From Daucus carota subsp. sativus (lineage: Eukaryota > Streptophyta > Magnoliopsida > Apiales > Apiaceae), in assembly GCF_001625215.2 (NCBI RefSeq), contig NC_030384.2, positions 32,414,527 through 32,478,526 of the forward strand: a stretch of 64,000 nt of DNA, in the 5' to 3' direction. Below the pieces are notes generated by a model. It was not told the origin of the DNA, ran no database searches, and worked only from the letters and a program-made list of their open reading frames with translations. The first letter of the stretch is position 1; each line of letters begins with the position of its first letter. This document shows, one piece after another, positions 1-10,592 of this stretch. The translations under genes and the position numbers were made by a program.

Positions 1-87
1 ACATGCACTTTCAGCGGTTCTTCATCCATGGACTTCCTTCACCTGCAAAAATCAAAATCATCAATTTACATAAAATCAGGTCTTACA

Positions 88-519
88 TTATAGGAGTGAT
101 GTATAGATGTCAATATATAGTAAACGATTCAACAAATAACAATGACTGCTTACATGAGGATTCGCTTTTGCATTTGGAGGAGGCCCTCCAGGAGGGCTTG
201 TATGCGGATCATGATAATCAATATCATATAGTCTTGTATTCGAAGGAGGGCTTCCAGGAGGACTTGTATGCGGATCATGATAATCAATATCATATAACGC
301 TGCTGCAGGATCCAACCGTCCTGCCCATATAAAAATTTGTTAACAAAAAATTGGATCAAATGCATAACAAACTACATTACTAGCTCATATATGATTGCTA
401 AAATTGGACTATATATAGAGGAGAAAATATAACCGACCTGCTGACAGACATGGAGTTACCGCCAAGAGGAGAAAAACAAAGCACAGGTTGATATCATTAC
501 GAGTACTGGTGAGCGCCAT
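88..519 (-). CDS. Secreted DY-peptide precursor with two tandem repeats (PSY/RGF-like candidate)
   Basis: Two exons, 519-438 and 320-88, joined at a phase-1 GT-AG intron, give 104 residues. Residues 1-27 form a signal peptide (hydrophobic stretch CFVFLLLAVTPCLSA). Then come two nearly identical 22-residue units, each with YDIDYHDPHTSPPG; the DY tyrosines are Y41 and Y63. The DY-x-D-P-x3-P spacing resembles tyrosine-sulfated plant hormones: PSY1 has DY, DP and a P four residues later, and RGF/GLV peptides have DY, P and PP at similar spacing. In those families an Asp before Tyr directs sulfation by TPST. The role as a processed apoplastic signal is inferred. A TATA-like box lies about 90 bp upstream of the ATG. 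The C-terminal tail (residues 80-104) is unlike the repeats. A GTAAGC donor-like site just after the second repeat could instead splice to an exon beyond the window edge, so the 3' end is uncertain. Confidence 0.6.
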
Positions 520-606
520 AAGTTATCCAGAAACAACTTACTCAAACTACAACTGTTAGAAAGAAAGCTAGTTTTAGTATTGCATAACTAGAGAGAGGAC
601 TGATAC

Positions 607-614
607 TTATATAA
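607..614 (-). promoter_or_regulatory. TATA box of the DY-peptide gene
   Basis: The minus strand reads TTATATAA about 90 bases upstream of the ATG at 519. Spacing suits a short 5' leader of about 60 bases. Seen in sequence; promoter use is inferred. Confidence 0.45.
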
Positions 615-829
615 GGTGATGAGAAGAGGATTTGAAGGGCCGGAACATGTTACTACATGTGAAACTTTTCAGTTGAGAATTGAAACCGTCGCCCACAGAA
701 TAGCTGAATATGCCTGGAAACTTTAGCCTGTTAAATGTTTTACTGCAACCAATTTTGTCGCTAAGCTATTCGATCCAAATATTTTTTACGATTTTATAAA
801 AAATATTCATTAATATCCATTAATATCTT

Positions 830-1291
830 GAGGTATTCAATTGGGATTTTAAAACATTTTTTTGCATTCATGAAATCCGAGGGTATTCGATTAGGATTGT
901 TTGAAATCCATTAATATCTTGAGGTATTCAATTGGGATTTTAAATTATGCTACAAAATCTGGTTGTATTCAATTGAGATTTTAAATTATGCTTTAAAATC
1001 CGATGGTATTCAATTGGGATTGTTTAAAATCCACTAAAATCTGATGGTATTCAAATGCTGATATATTTTTTTTCATTTCATAAAATGATGGATTTTGTGG
1101 CATTCTTCGGTGTATTTTAAGTTTTTTGAAATCCCATCAAAATCAATGGGATTTTGAAGCATTGTACCTAAATCTTATCAACTCTGCGACATTTTATCAA
1201 GAATCCGCACAAAATCAAAATCGCATACAATCCATTAAAATCCATAGACTAAAAACAATCCATTAAAATCTCAATCGAATACACCCCCTAT
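830..1291. mobile_element. MITE-like repeat with GTATTCAATTGGGATTTTAA ends
   Basis: The left side carries repeated GTATTCAATTGGGATTTTAA-type motifs and the right end reads as their inverted complement (TTAAAATCTCAATCGAATAC). Several internal sub-repeats of the same motif are present. A related, right-truncated copy lies at 53744-54120. The ends suggest a non-autonomous DNA transposon; no clear target-site duplication was found, so the superfamily is open. Confidence 0.55.
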
Positions 1292-1379
1292 AAGACTTTT
1301 TCATTTCAAATATTTAGGAAAAACAAATTAGAATCGAGATATCCAGTTAAATGTCTAAATTTTAATAAAATCTGGTAAT

Positions 1380-1465
1380 AATTAACACATATTTTGATTT
1401 AGGCATAAAATTTTAATTTGGTAGTAGTATTCAATTAAAATTATTTAAAGAGTAATACTATGTAC
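1380..1465. repeat. Dispersed repeat shared with the end of the response-regulator gene
   Basis: About 85 bases match 6971-7058 with few differences, including the segment that holds the stop codon of the response-regulator gene there. Both copies end in GAGTAATACTATGTACC, the start of the repeat family at 7041-8140. Confidence 0.65.
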
Positions 1466-2616
1466 CTCGTTCTCTCGTTATAGTTCACATAACCAAAGCA
1501 TCTCAAACCTTATTTTTCTCTCTAACCGCTCATCTTTCTTTTTCCTTTGCTTAGCAGCCGTCGAGGCTTTCACCGGATCTCTACCGGTGGAAAGTTCTCA
1601 TGAGCTCCCGTGAAGTCGGGGCTATGAGCGGACCCGATGAATACTAGGAAAGAAAGAGTAAAGTAGTACTTGACTTGGTCGTGAAAGGGTCGACAGAGTA
1701 GCAGAGGAAAATAGTGTAGACTTTGTAATGTTGATTGCATCACTAGATACTATCCAACAAATCATTAAAAGTTTTGATAATGAACATTTCCTTTAAATTG
1801 ATGAATTATTTGGATTGATCGTAATATTATTGTAATAATTAATTTATTGGCATTTTATTATACTAGTCATTGAATGGTGATTTTTTACAAATATTGAAAC
1901 TTGTGCTATCAAGTGTTGCAAATTAATCTGATATAAACTTGCTGAGCACAAGTTGCTATTTAAAATACTTTTAAATACTTAAGTGTGAAATAGTGATGAG
2001 CACTTCAGTCAAAGAACAAAAAGCACGTATAGTGAGACGATAATTAGTTTTATAATTTTCTGAGTATGACTCGTGTCTTGTCGACCGCTCTATATGAGCA
2101 TCTAAACCTCTTCGATTGAGATGGACATCTATAAATACAATATTATTATTTAGTCATTGTGATCTTAGTTATAGTAATTGTATTATGCCATTATTATCAC
2201 TTATACGGAAAGAAATATAGTGCGAACTTTAAAGTCGTGAAATGATTTTCCACTTTTGAGATGTATATTATTATATCATTCTTGTAATATTGGTAATTAT
2301 GTGGTGAATTTCATGGTGTCTTATAGATCATATATACAAAATTCAATTCACTCCTATTTAAATATATAACAAACTCACTATACATATATGTATTATAAAA
2401 ATTGAAATATATAAATATATGAATAGTTTTTTTTAACAAATATCATAAAATTGTATTTATCTGTGATATTTTTTAAATGTGGGACATGTAATCCAATTAA
2501 GATGATGAGGTTTTAAGGGAGATATGATAAAATATTTTAAAGTCATATATTATTTATTTAATCGTAAACAATTTCACTTTTTTTTAATAACTATATGCTA
2601 CATTTCCGACATTTAA
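1466..2616. other. Intergenic, no gene seen
   Basis: AT-rich DNA with no coding frame, RNA or complete transposon that I can support. A less AT-rich patch at about 1550-1640 has no readable protein. Confidence 0.5.
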
Positions 2617-2766
2617 CAGGAGTATCATTTGGGAGTAGGCATAATACATTCAGTTGAACAATAATTTCACCGACTAAAAAGCTGCCATTCAGAACATTGT
2701 AGATAGAGATAAATGATATAATTAAAAGCAAATTTGTGGGTCCACAAAGCAAGCTGGTATAAAATG

Positions 2767-3867
2767 GGGTTAAATGGCGTTTTGGTCACTCAACTGACCG
2801 AAACTTGCAACAGGGTCATCCAACTCAAAAAACTTTCAGTCACACCATTAGACTTTTTAAAATTTTCATTCAGGTTACTGGCCGTTACACTCTGTTAAAA
2901 ATCTGACGGAAAACTGACTAATTAGCGTGGTGACTTGGCTTAAATAAATCCACTGTGGCATGTACAGTCACCTGAAGCGGCATTTTGTTCACTCAACTGA
3001 CTACAAACTTGGAATCAGGTCATCAAACTCAAAAAACTTTCATTTATGTCACTTATCATAATATCCGTTATAAATTGAAAAAAGAAAAAAATTAAAAGCT
3101 ATCATGCAGCACCTTTTTTCCTCTCTTAAAAATTTTAAAACTTGTTAACAAATGAAACAAATACACACACATAAAATCAATAGTTTCACCAACAAAAACT
3201 TAATCTTTGTTTATCTCTTATCGTTTTATATATCTTAAGGCCATTTTGGAAAAACTCATTAAATTTTTGATGGACTTTATTTGTAAACTTCATACTTATC
3301 AAAAATTACTTATTTGTAAACTTCACACTTATTAAATTTTTGATGGACTTTATTTGTAAACTTCATCTCTTATAAAAAAAAATTTAATGAGTTTTTCCAA
3401 AATGCCCTTAAGATATATAAAATGATAAGAGATAACCAAAGATCAAGTTTTTGTGGGTGAAACTATTGATTTTATGTGTGTGTATTTGTTTCATTTGTTA
3501 ATAAGTTTAATTCAAAATTTTTAAGAGAAGAAAAAAGGTGTTGCATGATAGCTTTTAATTCTTCTTTTTTTTCAATTTTTAACGGATATTATGATAAGTG
3601 ACCTAAATGAAAGTTTTTGAGTTTGATGACCAGATTGCAAGTTTGTAGTCAGTTGAGTAACCAAAATGCCTCTTCAGCTAACTATACATGCCACGATGGC
3701 TCTATTTAAGCTAAGTCGCGACGCTTAGTAAGTTTTTCGTCAAATTCTTAACAGAGTGTAACGACCAGTGACTTGAATGAAAATTTTTAGTGACTGAAAG
3801 ATTTTTGAGTTGGATGACCCAATTGCAAGTTTCCGGTCAGTTGAGTGACCAAACCGTCATTTAATCC
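2767..3867. mobile_element. Mutator-like foldback element, 1.1 kb
   Basis: The element is almost entirely two inverted arms meeting near 3310. Ends are GGGTTAAATGGCGTTTTGG and the complement of CCAAACCGTCATTTAATCC. An exact 10-base duplication, GTATAAAATG, flanks it at 2757-2766 and 3868-3877, and the sister copy near 4434 shows the empty site. Long arms and a 9-11-base duplication are typical of non-autonomous Mutator-like elements. It has no transposase frame. Confidence 0.85.
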
Positions 3868-4049
3868 GTATAAAATGTAACGTATGTATAGAAGTCCAAA
3901 TGCATGAAATTAATTTTCATATCTATATGAAATGAGTGTAAAGATATGCGGGAGTATCATTTGGGAGTAGGCGTAATGAATTCAGTTGAACAATAAATTC
4001 ACTAAATAAAAAACTCTCCCTCATAACATTGTAGCTAGAGATATATATA

Positions 4050-4385
4050 GGCCGTGTTTGGAAATTAAAGATTTGGGGTAAAATTAGAGGTTTGGGGTGT
4101 TTTAGAGGTTTGACCACTTCAATCCGCTAATGTTAGTGTTTGAAGTTGGCAGATTGAAATAGAGGTTTGGGCTTAGAAAACTAATTTTCAAAAAGCCACT
4201 TTGAGTAGTGTTTTGGGTTAGAGGTTTTGGTATATGTCATAAAAAAACTAATCAACGAGCTATTTACCAAACGATTTTACAAGAAACCGGTAATTTAATC
4301 CGCTAGTCGAAACATCTATTTCAATCAGCTAGTCAAAACATCTAATATAATCTGCTAAGCTAATCGCTAACTCCCAAATAGGGCC
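4050..4385. mobile_element. Tourist-like (PIF/Harbinger) MITE
   Basis: Starts GGCCGTGTTTGG and ends CCAAATAGGGCC, flanked by the 3-base duplication ATA. The 336-bp size, ends and 3-base duplication fit Tourist-type elements. It splits copy 2 of the tandem duplication. Confidence 0.75.
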
Positions 4386-4659
4386 ATAATGAAATAATCA
4401 AAAGTAAATTTGTGGGTAGCGACAAAACAAGATGGTGTAAAATGTAACGTCTGTGTAAAAGTCCAAATGCATGAAATTAATTTCCATATCAATAAGAAAT
4501 GAGTGTATGATATCTCGAAGATTGTTTCATTAAATTTAAAGTATTCATATGAAAATAAAATCTTGTAAAATTAGATGGAACATTACATTTATTTCAACCG
4601 AGTAATATCCAACCATTAACCCCATAACTGAAATTAATTTACAGACAACTCTACACAGC

Positions 4660-4666
4660 TATAAAT
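4660..4666 (+). promoter_or_regulatory. TATA box of the response-regulator gene
   Basis: TATAAAT lies about 130 bases before the ATG at 4794, allowing a leader of about 100 bases. Promoter use is inferred from position. Confidence 0.4.
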
Positions 4667-4793
4667 TGGGGGAAGGGATTCTTGTATTGTTACAGTCAAC
4701 TCGTTAGAAGTACTCTTCCCTTGATAATATTAAGGAAAGCAAATGTATAAAAATTTTCAATAATTGTTCCAATAATTATACACATCAAAGGAA

Positions 4794-6993
4794 ATGATTC
4801 GAATATTAGTGGTGGACGACGATCTAACAGGTTTATTAGTCGCCGAAGCGGCGGTCCAGAGATGTAGTTATGAAGGTCTAGTTTACTCATCAACTTTATA
4901 AACTTTTCAAATAGAAAGTTTTCATTCGTGTGATTCAAACTGTTTGCTTTTGAATGTATAGGCTGGCCATCTTCTTGGTACTTTATTTTAGCATAATCTT
5001 CTGAATCAATTTTATAAACAGGCAACACATAATATAGATAATGTGTGTGTATTATTGTGGTCGGGAGTAATATTGTTCGACAATCGTCATCTAAAATATT
5101 GATCGAATTCTTGCTTAATAGCTAGTATAATCACAAGGCAGTATACTAAAGTTAAGAAATTATTAATTTTTATCATCAAATACCATTTAAATTTGGTCTT
5201 GATTTATTCAAAAGAATTGTAGGAATTATTTTATTATTAATCAATAATATATAGATAGATGGATGTATGTATATGTTTTTTTATTAGTTACGTGTTTGGA
5301 ACTTCTACCTCTCAGTATATTAGTGACAATTTTTAGAGATAATCACCCCCTGATGACTGTTTTTACAATGAATTGCAGTGACGGTTGTCACTCATGCGAC
5401 CCTAAGCCTACTGGAGCAGAAAGATGAAAGGAAAAGACCATATGATATGGTCTTAGCTGATGTGCATATGCCTATGATGGATGGCTTTGAACTCTTACGA
5501 CGTATTAATGGAGAGTTTAACTTACCCGTTGTCCGTAAGTGTCTCTGCATTGTTTTTACTATGAATTGTTTTTTGACAGAGTCTCTGCATTATTTCTTAA
5601 TATCATGTCATTTATGTTTTATATATTTACGAATTGAATGAATAAATTAAAAGTTTACACATTGATTTCACTTCTGATTGGGAAATGAATTGTTTTCTTT
5701 TAGTCATATATTGAATTATGTTAAAGTTTGCTAATAAACATTAAACTTGTGATCAACAGTGAATTCTACTGATGATAGGACGAATGTTATCCGCAAAGGG
5801 CTTCGACTAGGGGCACCTGCATTCGTGGTAAAGCCAATGATAATTGATCAAGCAAAAATAATGTGGCAACATTGGATAACATGGAAGAATAGGGAAAGAC
5901 ATGCTTGGAGACAATTCAATCAAGCTAATATACCCAGAATAAGCATTTTCTCGCCTTCTGATTCTGGTTCAGCTATGGAGGATTATTACCCTAGAGGTTA
6001 AAAACCCCTAAATTATTATTTATAATATGTTTATATATAGTATAGTATAAATGATGCGTTGTTGGCTTTGACACAGAAAGGATTGGTAATAAAGCTAATT
6101 GGACCTCAGACCTCCACAACTGTTTTGTGGAAGTTTTGTTAATCCTTGGCCCTAAAGGTAAGTCATAAATTGAATTTTGCATATCAACCGCAAGACTTCA
6201 CAGTACATATCAACTCAAAAGTAATTACAATTTCGAATAATGCAGAGTCTGTTCCCAAACAAATTGTTGAAATGATGAATGTACCATGGCTAACCAGAGA
6301 ACAAGTGGCTAGCCACCTTCAGGTTTTCGAAAATGACCCTTATTGTATATGATTATGTTGCACAATAACAAATTAAAAGTTAAATTAAATAGCACATTTA
6401 GTTAACAAATCAACAACATTGTAATATATAATTTTTGGGACTAACATGTGAAATGCAGAAATTCCAGAAGTTTTTGGATAAGGTTATGGATGGTACGACA
6501 AGTTTGCACAAGGTAGAAATCAGTGGGTCGACTATCATTATTACTCGAGCATTGTTGGTGGAAATCCAAACCGAATTTTGCTTGGGCAACTTCTGCAGAA
6601 GAGAAGGACGGGCAAGTCGGCAGCTCCCATCAAAGTTTTCCAGCCATTACCCTCATACATCGAAGCTAGTAAGTTAATTAATAACATATTTTCATACTCG
6701 GAAGTGGTAATGTATCTTAATTTTATACATACCTAAGATTACAATTACTTTTAAATTGTGCAGAGTCTTCTTTCAGCCGGTATATTATAATGTCGATTGC
6801 AAACAACCATGCCTCTTCTTCTGTGAATGTAGCTACACTGACACTAGGATTTGGTGGAGTGGCTTTTGAAAGTGCTGAGAACGTAGTTACAACTGTACAG
6901 GGGATTGGTGGTGTACCCTTCGGAAGTACTGGACATATGAATGTGGAATATCATATGAGCTCTTATGAAAAATTAACACAGATTTTGACTTAG
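4794..6993 (+). pseudogene. Type-B response regulator (receiver plus GARP/Myb-like domain) with apparent frameshift
   Basis: Seven exons by splice signals: 4794-4875, 5379-5534, 5760-5996, 6077-6157, 6246-6322, 6459-6668, 6764-6993. About 357 residues if the frame were intact. The receiver begins MIRILVVDDD with the acidic pocket D8-D10, phosphoacceptor D55 in DVHMPMMDG and K104 in VVKP. Exons 4-6 encode a divergent GARP DNA-binding domain (NWTSDLHNCFV, then VPKQIVEMMNV and LTREQVASHLQKF). This architecture is that of cytokinin-type nuclear transcription factors of the phosphorelay. Exon 6 is 210 bases where frame continuity needs 211: after KFQKFLDK the coding-like frame (GWYDKF, then NRILLGQLLQKRR) is shifted by one near 6480-6485. 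Either a decayed gene or an assembly error in a G run. The extreme C-terminus lies in a dispersed repeat. Confidence 0.7.
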
Positions 6994-7040
6994 GCATAAA
7001 AATTTAATTTGGTAGTAGTATTCAATTAAAATTATTTGAA

Positions 7041-8145
7041 GAGTAATACTATGTACCCGGAATCTTATCCCAATTTCTTTCTCAAATTATGCGGAAACTA
7101 ATGCTGAATTGTAATTGAATAGTTTATGTCAAAGCTTGTAAAAATCGGAAATCGGTCCAACTCGGTTTGGTTCCGGAAAAATGAGTACTCGAAACTCGGG
7201 AGAGTACTCAGAATAAGTTATCGGATAACTAATCGGGTATTTTTTTAATTAATTTTTTCTCTCATATATAGTTATATACTAATTAATTATAAAACTATCT
7301 AATAATATTAATATTTTAATAACACGCTTGAAATAGTGAAGTTCAAATAAAAGTTACTTGTTTGATAGTTTTTGACATAATAATCATTCACAAGTTTTAA
7401 TGATAAAACACATATACTTTCTAATTAATGTCAATAATTTGCAAAAAAAGACCAAAACATATATAAATTTATGTTTAGTCTCATTGATAATTTTCAAATA
7501 AAATAATAAAAAATTGATAAGTCAAACTCGGATTTGACCTCGAGTACTCGAAGTCAAACCGAGTGCTGACCGATTTTTTAATAAATCGGTTTTGAACCCG
7601 ATTACTCGGAACTCGGATCGGACGAGAGGTTAAAAACGAGTACTCCGAATGGGTACTCGGCCGACTCGGCGATTTTTAGAACACTGACTCACACTTTATG
7701 TGCATATATAGGATTTTATTATTAAAAAAATGTAAACAATTTTTGGTTGATTAGCATTTTCCTATTTGAAAGAGTAATGTTATGCCCCCCAAATCTTTTT
7801 CCAAATTTTTTTTCACAAATTACATGACAGATAAATGGTTGATATTAATTGGATAGTTTATGTGAATGCATGAAATCACATTATTATTAATATAAGTAAA
7901 ATCAATCAAATATTGCCACTTAGGATCTTTAAAAAAATTGGGAACAATTTTTGGCTAAATAACATTTTCCTACTTGAGAGAGTAATGCTATGTACCCGAA
8001 ATCATGTCCCAAATTTTTTATCTAAATAACGTGACAAACAAATGACTTATTATAATTGGATGATTTATTTGCATACATGAAATTTCATCATTATTAATGT
8101 GAGTGTAACCAATCAAATATTACTATCATAATTTATGTTTTTAGC
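7041..8145. repeat. Three tandem copies of a GAGTAATACTATGTACC repeat
   Basis: Copies start near 7041, 7772 and 7978. Each opens GAGTAATRYTATG and continues through a conserved stretch (TAATTGGATAGTTTATGT-like) to CAATCAAATATT. The first copy is interrupted by an insertion at about 7130-7693. A single left end also occurs at 1448. The unit is about 200 bp and has no coding frame. Confidence 0.65.
7130..7693. mobile_element. hAT-like non-autonomous element inside repeat copy 1
   Basis: The interior is rich in CGAGTACTCG and ACTCGG motifs in both orientations. The left end contains TTGTAAAAATCGG and the right end contains CGATTTTTAGAACACTG, an inverted match. Flanks GTTTATGT and CTTTATGT are a near-perfect 8-base duplication. 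A small relative with the CAGTGTT end lies at 23163-23329. Exact right boundary is approximate. Confidence 0.6.
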
Positions 8146-8529
8146 TTTTTTCCCAATCATGAGAATTAAAAAAATTGTGTTTAAATCCTATCATCTATCA
8201 TCTGCTCTGTCGTTTCAAATTACCTATCCACCATATAAATAGGCAAAAATTTTAAAATTAGCAATTCATTTTAATTTGTATTTTGTTATTTATGTTTTTG
8301 ATATCAATTATATATCACTTATATTTAATTTCTATTTATAAAATTAACTATATTTTACATATCATATTTGGTCAATATAAGAAATATATTTTTGAATGAA
8401 TTTTCTTATAAAAAATAAATTTTCCTAATATGCCTGATTTTGTTAAAAGTGATTTATAATTTAAAACCCCGAAGATATAATCTATTAAAAGTGAATTTTT
8501 TTTTAACTTATAAAATCTAAATGAAATAT

Positions 8530-8785
8530 ACTCCCTCTGTCCCATTTAATTCTATACGTTTCTTTTTCAATGCTCGACACACACTTCAATGCTCTTGTAA
8601 AATATAGATCTATAACTTATTTTTTTAAAAAAAATTCTGAATAAAAATGTAACATTCAAACTTTTATTCAGAAAAAAATCCTAAAAATAAGTTATAGAAC
8701 TATACTTTATACTTTACAGGAGTATTAAAGTCCGTGCCGCGTCCCCGTCCCCAATGTATACAACTCAAAGGGGACAGAGGGATTA
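8530..8785. mobile_element. Stowaway-like MITE (CTCCCTCTGTCCC family)
   Basis: Begins CTCCCTCTGTCCC after TA and ends GGGGACAGAGGGA. The centre can fold back on itself. Relatives lie at 11999-12250 and 54432-54677. The TA target and ends fit the Stowaway type. Confidence 0.65.
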
Positions 8786-9665
8786 TATTTTTGTTAGCTG
8801 AGAAATCTTGGGATCAAGAAAATTAAGATTGTCACCGAAATCAAGTTGGTTGCGACGACTTTTCGTTGGAATTCATCCTAATAGATGGCTGAAATATAAG
8901 TTAGGTTCACTATTGCAATGAAATTTAGGATTTCTCTGTAGGTTTCTCACTCTGAAAAATCGTCAATGCCAACAATATGTGTATGTACAGCGGATCAAGT
9001 CATATATAGTCCTTGCTGTCTAAGAAATCTACTAGAATTTGGTTTTTCACTTCAACCGCCTTTCTAGCATCGGCTTAAGCCTCGAAACTTGTTAGTTGAT
9101 CCACGACTTTTTGAATCACACTCGAACTTGGATTTTCCCCGAGCTTAAGATATTCCTTGACTTACCCGAATTGATAGTGTGCGCATTACTCCTCAATGGA
9201 AGTGGCTCACCATAGTATAGAGCATGGCCTTTTAATTTCGATGACACAACCCAACTATGTCTAAAAACGTCCCATAAATATGAAATGACTTTTCTCGCCT
9301 TTCTAATCTTGATCAACCAAATTAAGTTGTTCAAATATATAATTTCCTTTCAATCAAAGCACTTTCTAAATGTTGAGAACCAGTCCATCAAAAATTTCAA
9401 GATGATAGTTCTAATATCATATTGAGATTGAGTCTATGTAAAATTTTAAAGTATTAAAGGAATGTCCTAATTGAATCTTATGCTATATTTGTAAGCATGC
9501 CAAATATACGGGGGTCCTCACATACTAAGCAATCTCGACCCAAAATCATCTCTTCAGTTTTTGAGTAGGCTTAATTCATCAAAGTGAGTTCATATCAAAT
9601 TTTGAATATAATATTATTATTTTTTTGATAAAAAATATAATATTTTTGAGTTGCTATTACTATGA
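8786..9665. other. Intergenic, no gene seen
   Basis: No supported coding frame. Only short open frames without domain resemblance, and no transposon ends that I can pair. Confidence 0.45.
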
Positions 9666-9673
9666 TGCATGTA

Positions 9674-10584
9674 TAGGCCTGTAAACGGATCGGATTTGGA
9701 TCGGATCTAGCTAAATCCATATCCTAATCCATTTAAATTTATCGGATTCGGATCGGATCGGATCAAAAGTCAGATATTTTACAAGTCAATCCATATCCGG
9801 TCCACTCGGATCATGGATAATCGGATCGGAGCCCCGATCCACTAAAAATTATGAAATATATTTTTTCACCGTGAACAATGTTTTAACTTACATACAAAAA
9901 AAGTGATATTTTCTAACTATATTAATTCATAAACTTTAACGTAATAGGTAAAAAAAACTAATAAAGCAGTATTTAATAAAAACTTTGTTGGTTGTTCCTA
10001 TAAAAACTTCAACATAGAATTTATCAAGTAAATGGAAAATAATAAATAAGTTGCTTAATACTTTTGGAGGAAGCAAATTATGATTTGCTCCTCTATTAAT
10101 AAGGATTAAAATCGATATATATGTCTTAAATACGGAACCAGGTGATTGAGGAGGTTTTCAGTGGAAGAGTTAGCTCCTGTGTTTATACTCACTCTACATA
10201 AAAAAAGAGTGATTATTAGATTAACCGGATAACAAGAGTGAGAGTCATGTCAAGGATTAGGAGCGGCTGATCAATTATAAGAAAATATGATTAGGGTTTT
10301 GTCTTGTATCTTTAGAAATTTTTATTTTGTATGTAATATATTAATAATAATATATTATATTATAATACAATATAATATAAAATATATAATATAGTTAAGC
10401 ATGAATCGGATCGGATCGTTAACAGATCGGATTTGACCATATCCATATCCATTCTTTATCGGACCGGATTATTATCGGATCGGATTATTAACAGATCAGA
10501 TTTTTTAAATAAGGATCCATATCCATTTATTTAACCACGGATCGGACCGGGTTGGATCGGATATACAATTCATTTACAGGCCTA
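9674..10584. mobile_element. hAT non-autonomous element, 911 bp
   Basis: Ends are TAGGCCTGTAAA and its complement TTTACAGGCCTA. An exact 8-base duplication TGCATGTA flanks the element at 9666-9673 and 10585-10592, diagnostic of hAT insertion. Sub-terminal regions at both ends are packed with GGATCGGAT-type motifs, which in hAT elements commonly bind transposase. The AT-rich centre has no transposase frame. Confidence 0.85.
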
Positions 10585-10592
10585 TGCATGTA

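Larger units (their letters stand above)
2617..4515. repeat. Tandem duplication of an about 225-bp unit, each copy split by a transposon
   Basis: Copy 1 is 2617-2766 plus 3878-3950; copy 2 is 3951-4049 plus 4386-4515. Both begin GGAGTATCATTTGGGAGTAG and both carry AAGTCCAAATGCATGAAATT. Removing the insertions at 2767-3867 and 4050-4385 restores two head-to-tail copies. Because the insertion points differ, the duplication came first, or each element hit only one copy afterwards. Confidence 0.8.

Noticed and set aside
3..332. Plus-strand 109-residue frame with its own repeats
   Set aside because: It is the reverse complement of the DY-peptide exon; the minus strand has the signal peptide, intron and TATA box.
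4696..5028. Minus-strand 110-residue frame
   Set aside because: Overlaps exon 1 of the response regulator and shows no family resemblance.
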